Source of the DNA: Chitinophagaceae bacterium
GTDB lineage: Bacteria; Bacteroidota; Bacteroidia; Chitinophagales; Chitinophagaceae
Direction: 5' to 3'
DNA: 9,806 nt
NCBI GenBank assembly: GCA_025362915.1
Contig: JANYEU010000052.1
Location: 1 to 9,806, forward strand
This document shows, in pieces, positions 1 through 5,759 of the stretch (position 1 is its first letter; the number at the start of each line of letters is the position of its first letter). A program made the position numbers and the translations under genes. Below the pieces are notes generated by a model. That model was not told where the DNA came from. It made no database searches and worked only from the letters and a program-made list of their open reading frames with translations.

Positions 1-309
1 TACAAGTGTATGCCATATTTCGCCCGCATTGGCCTTTATGTAATAATAATCTGCATCTTCATTTATCAGTTCAATACCTTTCAATTCATTTTTTAGTACA
101 AGCCCTTGCACATCTTTGGTTAATAAAATATTGCTTCCTCCACCCAATATAAATAAAGGGGCAACGGTATTTGATGTAGCAAGGTCTTTCCGGTATTGCA
201 ATGCCTCCTCCAACTCATCAATAGTACTAAAACCCGTAAAGTACTGTGCGTTTGCATCAATCCCAAATGTATTATATGCCTTTAAAGAAAAGTTTTGCTG
301 AACTTGCAT
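1..309 (-). CDS. murB: UDP-N-acetylenolpyruvoylglucosamine reductase MurB, N-terminal part (runs off the window)
   Basis: MurB is the cytoplasmic FAD/NADPH enzyme that reduces UDP-GlcNAc-enolpyruvate to UDP-MurNAc, the second committed step of peptidoglycan synthesis. Translating the minus strand from the ATG at 309-307 gives 103 codons open to the window edge. Residues 13-19 read NTFGIDA, the typical MurB opening, and residues 55-63 read LGGGSNILL, the FAD pyrophosphate-binding loop of the MurB/VAO-type fold. The later part of the FAD domain and the substrate domain lie outside the window. The start is favoured because NTFGIDA normally sits 10-15 residues from the N-terminus and a promoter-like element lies just upstream. 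The gene is divergent from an NlpC/P60 cell-wall lipoprotein. Identification rests on motif recognition; nothing looks broken in the visible part. Confidence 0.93.
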   Translation of the reverse strand, partial: MQVQQNFSLKAYNTFGIDANAQYFTGFSTIDELEEALQYRKDLATSNTVAPLFILGGGSNILLTKDVQGLVLKNELKGIELINEDADYYYIKANAGEIWHTLV

Positions 310-313
310 GTGG

Positions 314-343
314 CAAAATAAAGTATTATGAAGCAACAATCAA
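314..343 (-). promoter_or_regulatory. Candidate Bacteroidota-type promoter for murB
   Basis: On the minus strand a TTG (343-341) is followed after 19 bases by TTATTTTG (321-314), one mismatch from the Bacteroidota -7 consensus TAnnTTTG, with the -33 TTG at the usual distance. Only four bases separate its last G from the murB ATG, so a transcript starting at the normal distance would have almost no leader. Such short AT-rich matches also arise by chance. Confidence 0.4.
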
Positions 344-448
344 CACTAAAAGATTAGTAGTATGAACCGAATGAAAAGAAGAATTTATAATTACAAAGCC
401 AATTTAAGGTTATAGTCTGGCTCATTAAGATTATGTAGACAATAAAAA

Positions 449-479
449 TTGAATAATCTAAACCAGAGCCTTTACTTTG
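449..479 (+). promoter_or_regulatory. Candidate Bacteroidota-type promoter for the NlpC/P60 gene
   Basis: TTG at 449-451, a 20-base spacer and TTACTTTG at 472-479 resemble the Bacteroidota -33/-7 pattern (TTG, TAnnTTTG) with one mismatch. The ATG at 486 lies six bases beyond the element, so the predicted transcript begins at or within a few bases of the start codon. This also argues against a TTG start at 477, which would fall inside the -7 element. Confidence 0.4.
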
Positions 480-485
480 CACCCG

Positions 486-1181
486 ATGATTAAACAACTA
501 CATTCTGTTGCCATCCTGATTATGGCAATTGTTTTTCTGAGCAGTTGCAATGCCCTCAGAAACATCACGGCCAAGGATGGTTCAGGTACAGCAAAGGTGA
601 AAAAAGTACACCCATCAAACAACCTAACCTTCATGGAAGATATTGAAATGCTGCCAGGCGGTGTGGTTGTAACCCGACATAAAACAAGTGGTATTGATTC
701 AAAAGGACTCACCTATCATTACTCTGAAAAAGGAGGAACAAGTATTGATGATGCCAACTGGTTACAATATAAGTATGCCATCATTACAAATACCGAGGTG
801 GAGAACCTTACCAATGTGCCGCTACTTCAAAAGATAGATGAATGGTGGGGAACGAAATATTGCATTGGAGGTGAGACAAAAGATTGTACCGATTGTTCTG
901 GTTTCTCGGGTGTTATCTTTAGAGAAGTGTATAATATTCAACTTCCTAGAACTGCAAGCGATCAATATGCATCATGTGATAAGATAGATGTTACTGATTT
1001 GAAAGAAGGCGATCTTGTTTTCTTTCATACTGTCAGAAGGCAGGTCTCACACGTTGGGGTATATATAGGTAACAACAAGTTTGTGCATGCTTCTACCAGT
1101 GAAGGTGTAACCATCAGCGACCTGAATGATACATATTGGCAACCACGTTTTATTGCCGCAGGAAGAGTCAGAAAAGGATAG
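486..1181 (+). CDS. NlpC/P60 family lipoprotein (putative cell-wall endopeptidase)
   Basis: Predicted 231-residue lipoprotein. The N-terminus has a short positive/hydrophobic signal ending in the lipobox L18-S-S-C21, so the mature protein should be lipid-anchored at Cys21. The C-terminal ~110 residues are an NlpC/P60 cysteine peptidase domain: Cys137 in DCSGF, His189 in VSHVGVYIG and His201 in FVHAST. Their 52- and 12-residue spacing closely matches the Cys-His-His triad of E. coli Spr/MepS. Family members cleave D-Glu-diaminopimelate or related bonds in peptidoglycan stem peptides; the exact bond here is unknown. Residues ~22-110 match nothing I recognise and may be a small SH3-like or linker region. 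The ATG at 486 is chosen over the in-frame TTG at 477, which overlaps the promoter-like element. It is divergent from murB, and its stop is followed at once by a large hairpin repeat. Confidence 0.9.
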   Translation: MIKQLHSVAILIMAIVFLSSCNALRNITAKDGSGTAKVKKVHPSNNLTFMEDIEMLPGGVVVTRHKTSGIDSKGLTYHYSEKGGTSIDDANWLQYKYAIITNTEVENLTNVPLLQKIDEWWGTKYCIGGETKDCTDCSGFSGVIFREVYNIQLPRTASDQYASCDKIDVTDLKEGDLVFFHTVRRQVSHVGVYIGNNKFVHASTSEGVTISDLNDTYWQPRFIAAGRVRKG

Positions 1182-1186
1182 ACACT

Positions 1187-1260
1187 AATTATGAGTTATG
1201 AATTATGAGTTATGAAATCATCTTCACATAAGCTTAACTCATAATTCATAACTCATAATT
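1187..1260. repeat. Long perfect inverted repeat built of 14-base TTATGA-type units
   Basis: The left arm 1187-1212 and right arm 1235-1260 are perfect reverse complements over 26 bases, with a 22-base loop. Each arm is itself nearly two direct copies of AATTATGAGTTATG, and one further half-copy continues to 1266. It starts five bases after the NlpC/P60 stop and ends 13 bases before the folB start. No T-tract follows, so it is not a classical intrinsic terminator. AT-rich repeats of this look are, from memory, common between genes in Bacteroidota. It could stabilise the upstream mRNA 3' end or attenuate read-through into folB. Confidence 0.85.
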
Positions 1261-1273
1261 CATAACTAAATAC

Positions 1274-1624
1274 GTGCTTTCAATCAATCTAAACGACCTT
1301 CGTTTCTATAGTTACCATGGTTTATATGAACATGAGCGCATTAATGGCAACTCATTTATTGTGAATGCTTCCATCAAGTATATTCCTGATGGTTTAATTG
1401 TTGCTATCAATCAAACCATTGATTACGTAAGTATCTATGAATTGATAAAACAAAGAATGGATATTGCCACTCCCCTACTGGAAACGATTGTAATGGAGAT
1501 GGCAAATGAAATACTTAATCAATACCAACAGGTTATAGAAGTAGAAATATCACTCACAAAAGAAAAGCCACCAATAACACATTTTGAAGGCTCGGTTGGA
1601 GTAAGTTATTTATTAAAAAGATAA
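1274..1624 (+). CDS. folB: Dihydroneopterin aldolase FolB
   Basis: FolB converts 7,8-dihydroneopterin to 6-hydroxymethyl-7,8-dihydropterin plus glycolaldehyde in cytoplasmic folate synthesis. The product is 116 residues, close to the usual ~120. Recognisable positions are Y14-H-G16, Glu21 (aligning with E. coli Glu21), Tyr51 in the IDY segment and Lys98 followed by Pro-Pro (equivalent to the catalytic Lys of the LxKP motif). The segment LLETIVMEMANEIL at 68-81 matches the conserved helix. The start must be GTG at 1274: an in-frame TAA at 1256-1258, inside the upstream hairpin repeat, leaves no earlier option, and the family N-terminus fits. No promoter-like TTTG element is seen between hairpin and start, so transcription may come from the NlpC/P60 gene. 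The TPR gene follows after 16 bases, suggesting an operon. No other folate gene is nearby. Confidence 0.9.
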   Translation: MLSINLNDLRFYSYHGLYEHERINGNSFIVNASIKYIPDGLIVAINQTIDYVSIYELIKQRMDIATPLLETIVMEMANEILNQYQQVIEVEISLTKEKPPITHFEGSVGVSYLLKR

Positions 1625-1640
1625 TAAAAAGACATTCATT

Positions 1641-2396
1641 ATGAAATATATAGTTTTTATTCTTATTCTAATAGTTGGAAGCAAATCTGTAAAGGCCCAG
1701 GACATACCTGTATTGCTTAAGGTAGCAGAAAACTATGAACGGGATTTGAAAGAGACAGATGCATTGAACCAATACAAATTAGTACTTGCCAATGACCCAA
1801 ACAATATAAGGGCATTGGTAAAAACTGCCGAGATTAGCTGTGCCATTGGCGGAAGAACTGATAATAAAAACGAAAAAAGATTGCAGTACGAAACTGCCAT
1901 GTCGTTTGCAAAACGTGCTTATGCGGCAGATAGCAATAGTGCCGATGCCAACTATGCAATGGCAATGGTTGCTGGAAAGATGACGGAGATAGAACCTGAA
2001 ACCAAAAAAAAGATTGCTTTTGTGATAGATATCAAGACCTATGCAAACAGGGCTTTGGCCATTAACCCAAACCATGCGAGGGCTAACTTTGTGGAAGGGA
2101 TGTGGCATTATCAGATGGTGACACTGAATAGCGTGAAACGTACTGCCGCCAAGTTGATGAATAGTGGTTTGCCAGAATCAAGCTTGGATAGTGCAACGGT
2201 ATATCTGGAGAAAAGCAGACAACTGGATCCATATTATGTATTGTGTTATTACTACCTGAACAAAGCATATAAAGAGGATGGCAAACCAACCAAGCAAATA
2301 GAGATATTGGGCAAGATGGTGAAACTACCAACAAGAACTGTTGATGATGCGCCCATGAAGGCAGAGGCCGCAAAAGAATTGGCAGAACTACAATAA
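1641..2396 (+). CDS. Secreted tetratricopeptide-repeat protein (RMDN-like arrangement)
   Basis: Predicted 251-residue exported protein. Residues 1-19 form a signal peptide (MKYIVFILILIVGSKSVKA, cleavage after KA before Q20), with no lipobox Cys, so it is probably periplasmic. The rest is helical with TPR signatures: DALNQYKLVLANDPNNIRAL (~41-60), AMSFAKRAYAADSNSADANY (~87-106), YANRALAINPNHARANFVEG (~134-153) and ATVYLEKSRQLDPYYVLCYY (~185-204). The order of an ANRAL..NPNHARA repeat, a G-W-Y segment, an LNSVKRTAAKL helix and a P-S-DSA repeat resembles the RMDN/FAM82 TPR family known from eukaryotes and many bacteria. TPR domains usually mediate protein-protein contacts; no enzymatic motif is seen and no partner is evident. 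It lies 16 bases after folB, probably co-transcribed, though a functional link to folate is not implied. Confidence 0.8.
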   Translation: MKYIVFILILIVGSKSVKAQDIPVLLKVAENYERDLKETDALNQYKLVLANDPNNIRALVKTAEISCAIGGRTDNKNEKRLQYETAMSFAKRAYAADSNSADANYAMAMVAGKMTEIEPETKKKIAFVIDIKTYANRALAINPNHARANFVEGMWHYQMVTLNSVKRTAAKLMNSGLPESSLDSATVYLEKSRQLDPYYVLCYYYLNKAYKEDGKPTKQIEILGKMVKLPTRTVDDAPMKAEAAKELAELQ

Positions 2397-2412
2397 TACT
2401 CAGGAGGGTTAA

Positions 2413-2539
2413 CCACTAAGTACACAATGTTTTTCACAAAGAAACACAAGGGGCACTGGTAGATATTTGGGTTAAACAAATCATTTTAATACTGAGTTTC
2501 TTTTTATTTGTGAATCTTTGAGTCTTCGCGCCTTAGTGG
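2413..2539. repeat. Imperfect inverted-repeat element bounded by CCACTAAG / CTTAGTGG
   Basis: The ends CCACTAAG (2413-2420) and CTTAGTGG (2532-2539) are perfect complements, and internally TTCACAAA (2433-2440) pairs with TTTGTGAA (2507-2514), giving a long, interrupted stem. The sequence is the type CACTAAG...CACAAAG...AAACACAAG which, from memory, recurs between genes in many Bacteroidota genomes. It occupies almost all of the gap between the TPR gene and tyrA and ends 14 bases before the tyrA ATG. No coding capacity or transposase is visible. It might be a non-autonomous mobile element remnant or a structured untranslated region. Confidence 0.65.
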
Positions 2540-2553
2540 CAAAAATTTTTATT

Positions 2554-3405
2554 ATGAACGAAATGACAGTTACCATAGTTGGCGTGGGTCTAATCAGTGG
2601 GTCTTTTGCATTAGGCTTGCGGGATAATGGTTTCGCCAAACACATTATTGGTGTTAGCAGAACAGAAGCAAGTGGTAAACGGGCTATACAACTAGGCATT
2701 ATTGACGAGGTTTTACCACTACTTGATGCCATTAAAAAGAGTGACTTTATATACGTTGCCATCCCGGTGGATGCAACCATTCCGGTGCTGCAAACCATTT
2801 TGGATAATATTACCGACAAACAGTTTGTTGCCGATGCTGGCTCTACCAAATACGCTATGTGTAAGGCAGTGGAAGCTCACCCGATGCGGCATCGTTTTGT
2901 GGCTACGCATCCTATGTGGGGAACAGAATATAGTGGACCAGAAGCTGCTGTGAGGGATGCTTTTAAGGGACGTGCCTGTGTTATCTGCGAGAAAGACAAA
3001 AGCGATAAGGATATTGTGGATACGATAGAAACCATCTACAAAACATTTGGCATGAACATGATCTACATGGATGCTGATGCCCACGATATGCACGCGGCAT
3101 ACATTAGTCATATATCGCACATTACTTCTTTTGCGTTGGCCAATACGGTTTTGGAAAAAGAAAAGGAAGAGAATACCATCTTCGAATTGGCTGGTGGTGG
3201 TTTTGAAAGTACTGTCCGTTTGGCCAAGAGTAGCCCTGCCATGTGGGCGCCCATCTTTATGCAGAACAGGGAGAATGTACTGGACGTATTGAATGAACAC
3301 ATTACCCAGTTACGCAAGTTCAAGGCTTGCTTGGAGAAAGAAAACCTAGAATACCTTGAAGAATTAATGGTTAATGCAAATAAGATTAAAAGGATACTTA
3401 AATAG
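2554..3405 (+). CDS. tyrA: Prephenate dehydrogenase (TyrA type, single domain)
   Basis: Predicted 283-residue cytoplasmic NAD(P)-dependent dehydrogenase converting prephenate to 4-hydroxyphenylpyruvate in tyrosine synthesis. The Rossmann motif is G10-V-G12-L-I-S15-G16-S17; the family usually has G where this has S15. Further signatures are VAIPVDA (68-74), VADAGSTK (92-99), THPMWGTEYSG (118-128), whose His119 should be the catalytic histidine equivalent to Aquifex His147, and HDMHAAYISHISHITSFAL (177-195) with His186/His189 of the helical domain. GGGFESTVRLAKSSPAMW (214-231) fits the C-terminal part. No chorismate mutase or ACT domain is fused, so this is the monofunctional form without a built-in tyrosine-sensing ACT domain. 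ATG 2554 is chosen; ATG 2563 is equally plausible, while a TTG start at 2518 would put repeat sequence into the protein. Arogenate specificity cannot be excluded. Confidence 0.9.
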   Translation: MNEMTVTIVGVGLISGSFALGLRDNGFAKHIIGVSRTEASGKRAIQLGIIDEVLPLLDAIKKSDFIYVAIPVDATIPVLQTILDNITDKQFVADAGSTKYAMCKAVEAHPMRHRFVATHPMWGTEYSGPEAAVRDAFKGRACVICEKDKSDKDIVDTIETIYKTFGMNMIYMDADAHDMHAAYISHISHITSFALANTVLEKEKEENTIFELAGGGFESTVRLAKSSPAMWAPIFMQNRENVLDVLNEHITQLRKFKACLEKENLEYLEELMVNANKIKRILK

Positions 3406-3477
3406 TTGACCGAAACACCGACGTACCGTTAACCGCCATCGGCAATTTCGGTTAACGGTACATCGGTCATCGGTCAA
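3406..3477. repeat. Large hairpin filling the gap between convergent genes
   Basis: The left arm 3406-3435 and right arm 3449-3477 are near-complementary: the inner GTACCGTTAACCG pairs perfectly with CGGTTAACGGTAC, and the outer parts pair TTGACCGA with TCGGTCAA, with small mismatches between, around a 13-base loop. It begins on the base after the tyrA stop and ends five bases before the end of the convergent MuiA-like gene. No T-run flanks it. The placement suggests a two-way transcription or RNA-end barrier, while the ATCGGTC-type repetition also suggests an interspersed repeat family. Confidence 0.8.
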
Positions 3478-3482
3478 CGCTT

Positions 3483-5105
3483 CTACTGCACATTCACTAC
3501 CTTATCCTTTGGGTATTTAATGCTGTAAGTAAATTTGAATTTCTTACTTTCTCCTGCGGCAATACTCACCAACCAATTCAAGATACCATTATCGCTATTT
3601 ACGTTAGCCCCTCCAGCACTAATCATTTCCACTTCAATATCCTTGTTCGTACTCAACGGGAATTGGTCTTTCAAATCCAGGTTAATAGCCTCGTTCTTAT
3701 TATTCTTCACCGTTATCTCGTAAGTAAACTTCTGTAGTTTATTGGTTCCCAAAAACTTCACACTGCTATAATCAACCAGCTTATCACGCTTCAGTGCCAC
3801 TCTTTTATCCTTTCCTAGTGTTAGGCTCAACGTATCGTTTGTAGCATTCGGGTCTATATAAGTTTTGCCGGTATAAGTTCCTTCCAGTATCACATTAGCT
3901 TCTCCGGGTAGTAGGTTTAGTTTCTCCCAATCCAGTACTTCAGCAATTATGTACGCATCCTTATCAAGTTTCGGTATTGCATAGTGTTTGTAGGTTGCAG
4001 GAACCTGATATGTTTTCAAAACAGCGGTTTGTTTCTTGCCGTTTGTAGGAATATCATACAATACATCAATATCAAACGTAACATTTAAGGTATTATCAGA
4101 TACTGAAACATATTCTTCTAGCTTTTTTGCATTTGGACTCGCAGCATTACCAACACTCACCTCATCCAAAGATTGTTCTCTTACAGCCATTGCTTTGTCA
4201 GTTATAGAACTTGCTTTTAGCATCATACCGCTATAAACACGAGGATACACATATCCCAGAAACCAAGGGTTGATAGTAGGTGCCGTTCCCGATTGTCCAG
4301 GCGTTGCAGTAGCCAATGATAGCTTAACTTGTTTCCAATCTATCCCAGTTGACTGTGTTATGTTGGCCTTGTAAATTAGTTTAATTGGATTTTTTATATC
4401 ATCAACCTTCAAATCATAAAAAGGATTCCAGCTTGCATTCAAGGCAATATAACTTACCTGAAAACTATATTTACCAGCGTCTGATACCTGCAATTGCAAA
4501 GTAATACGCCCACTTGTGGAAGTATTTTTACTCTTTTCTTCATTCAATTCGCTTTGAACCTTCTCCTTAATAAGTTTTAATTTATCCCTCTTATCTTCTA
4601 ACTGTAACAATTCAGTTTCCAATTCAATTGATTTAGCTTTGTAATAATCCATAAATTTCATCAATTCAGTAACACTCAATCCTGTTTGTGTTCCCTTAAT
4701 ATCCTTATTCGCTTTTAATACATCCACCAATTGCGTAAAATTAGAAATCAACCAACTTTGCTTTATTACACTTTTATTTAATGATTCCAAAGAATCCTCC
4801 AACAATTTTATTCTTACCGTTTTTACAGGACTTGTCAAATAATTATTCCCAAATTCAGTCCCCAAAATAGTAATCCCGTCCGAAACCTTCACCTGAATAC
4901 TATTCACATCAATACTATTTCCCAATTGGTCTATCACCAGTTCATTGCTACCGGTTTTCAGGTTTGCGGTAGCGGTATGCACCATTTCTGCGCCGCTTCT
5001 GTAAACCGTAACCGATTGTAAATGGGCGTTTACAATTGTTCTTTCATCGTTTGCAAAAGCCGTTGATACCACTAAAACTAACGCGGCAATAAGTATTCTT
5101 TTCAT
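3483..5105 (-). CDS. Secreted MuiA-like protein (DUF4140 / DUF4139 domains)
   Basis: Predicted 540-residue exported protein. Residues 1-18 are a signal peptide ending AFA (cleavage before N19), with no lipobox. Residues ~28-125 (VNAHLQSVTVYRSGAEMVHT onward) fit the N-terminal DUF4140 domain. Residues ~95-200 are rich in E/K/L and likely coiled coil. From ~205 to the end lies the DUF4139 region, recognisable by ALNASWNPFYDLKV, ITQSTGIDWKQVKLSLATATP, INPWFLGYV and VPATYKHYAIPKLDKDAYIIAEVLDW. The family is named for the mucoidy-inhibitor MuiA annotation; its biochemical role is not established, and a part in envelope or capsule control is only a guess. The C-terminal ~85 residues look like an Ig/CARDB-type beta domain. 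The gene converges with tyrA and is divergent from tex. I see no clear TAnnTTTG promoter; an A-rich leader precedes the ATG. Confidence 0.8.
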   Translation of the reverse strand: MKRILIAALVLVVSTAFANDERTIVNAHLQSVTVYRSGAEMVHTATANLKTGSNELVIDQLGNSIDVNSIQVKVSDGITILGTEFGNNYLTSPVKTVRIKLLEDSLESLNKSVIKQSWLISNFTQLVDVLKANKDIKGTQTGLSVTELMKFMDYYKAKSIELETELLQLEDKRDKLKLIKEKVQSELNEEKSKNTSTSGRITLQLQVSDAGKYSFQVSYIALNASWNPFYDLKVDDIKNPIKLIYKANITQSTGIDWKQVKLSLATATPGQSGTAPTINPWFLGYVYPRVYSGMMLKASSITDKAMAVREQSLDEVSVGNAASPNAKKLEEYVSVSDNTLNVTFDIDVLYDIPTNGKKQTAVLKTYQVPATYKHYAIPKLDKDAYIIAEVLDWEKLNLLPGEANVILEGTYTGKTYIDPNATNDTLSLTLGKDKRVALKRDKLVDYSSVKFLGTNKLQKFTYEITVKNNKNEAINLDLKDQFPLSTNKDIEVEMISAGGANVNSDNGILNWLVSIAAGESKKFKFTYSIKYPKDKVVNVQ

Positions 5106-5245
5106 GAGTTTATTTTTTGTTTATTACTATTAGAGTAATAAAGGGCAGAATTACATAATAAAACCCAAACAAAAAGATAAAAGAATTACATCCCCTAAAA
5201 GGATGCCCTTATATTAACCTACTTCCCTATCACATTATTAAAAAA

Positions 5246-5486
5246 AGATTAAAAAAAACCTTTTTGCCATGAAATTTCAGCGCGATAACTTAAAAGGTTT
5301 CTTTTATGCAATAAATTTCAGTACGATAGGCAAAAAGGTGTCTTTTTGGCATAAAATTTCAGTGCGATGGCTAAAAAGGCTTCTTTTATGCTATAAATTT
5401 CAGTGCGATAGGCAATAAGAAACCTTTTAAGCTATAAATTTCAGCGCGATGCCTTAAAAGGTTTTTTTTAAGCTTTTTCGATGATG
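5246..5486. repeat. Tandem array of 41-bp units, five full copies plus a degenerate sixth
   Basis: Five successive units each end in CGAT, at 5283-5286, 5324-5327, 5365-5368, 5406-5409 and 5447-5450, exactly 41 bases apart. The right half of the unit is nearly invariant (ATAAATTTCAGYRCGAT); the left half varies but keeps a dyad of the form AAAAAG-n4-CTTTT, often closed by GC (for example GCAAAAAG/CTTTTTGGC in unit 3). A sixth left half follows at 5451-5473 (GCCTTAAAAG ... TTTTAAGC), after which the invariant half is lost. Possible roles include phased protein-binding sites, bent DNA, a chain of small RNA hairpins, or a decayed repeat expansion. I cannot choose among them from one window. Confidence 0.9.
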
Positions 5487-5556
5487 AAAGATGCATAAAA
5501 TATTAAATAACTATCTATTTTTTTATAATTCACTCTTATCGCCTCCATAATCTTTG

Positions 5557-5622
5557 CGTCATTGCGAGGCACGAAGCAACCTTTTGCCAATAAATAAGGT
5601 TGCTTCGTGCCTCGCCATGACG
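5557..5622. repeat. REP-like palindrome with 27-base arms
   Basis: The left arm 5557-5583 and right arm 5596-5622 are complementary at 26 of 27 positions, with a 12-base loop. The arm core is GAGGCACGAAGCAACC and the outer ends are CGTCA/TGACG. It is clearly more GC-rich than its surroundings. Similar CGTCATTGCGAGG...GAAGCAA palindromes recur, from memory, in many Bacteroidota and some other bacterial genomes as interspersed REP-type repeats. No transposase is encoded here. As RNA it would form a very stable hairpin about 170 bases upstream of the tex start. Confidence 0.88.
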
Positions 5623-5728
5623 TTCACTCGGTTGTACATTGATTAATATATATATAACCTAGATCATTTCTTTCATCATTAATTCAAACAAATCGTTTCA
5701 AAAAATGCTAAAACATTATCCCCACCCA

Positions 5729-5759
5729 TTGTTCTTTTGTCGGCATCCCTTTACATTCG
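5729..5759 (+). promoter_or_regulatory. Possible promoter for tex
   Basis: TTG at 5729-5731 is followed after 20 bases by TACATTCG (5752-5759), one mismatch from TAnnTTTG. A transcript from here would start near 5765 and leave a leader of about 25 bases before ATG 5792. This fits the Tex family N-terminus and argues against an earlier ATG at 5705. The match is modest. Confidence 0.3.

Noticed and set aside
116..301. 61-codon plus-strand frame
   Set aside because: It is antisense to murB, whose motifs are clear in the minus-strand frame.
477..485. TTG start for the NlpC/P60 gene at 477
   Set aside because: It lies within the TTACTTTG promoter-like element, and ATG 486 gives a proper lipoprotein signal.
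2518..2553. TTG start for tyrA at 2518
   Set aside because: It would translate the CTTAGTGG repeat end into an N-terminal extension; the Rossmann motif sits at the usual distance from ATG 2554.
2719..3300. 193-codon minus-strand frame opposite tyrA
   Set aside because: It lies fully antisense to a confidently identified enzyme, has low-complexity Cys/His-rich composition and no recognisable domain.
5106..5160. Promoter of the MuiA-like gene
   Set aside because: The region is AT-rich but I found no TAnnTTTG-like box with a suitably spaced TTG on the minus strand.
5246..5486. CRISPR array
   Set aside because: The 41-bp period is too short for repeat plus spacer, the variable half is related between units and dyad-shaped rather than unique, and no cas gene is present.
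5246..5486. Repeat-protein gene in the 41-bp array
   Set aside because: Forty-one is not a multiple of three, so the frame shifts at each unit, and no frame gives a sustained protein.
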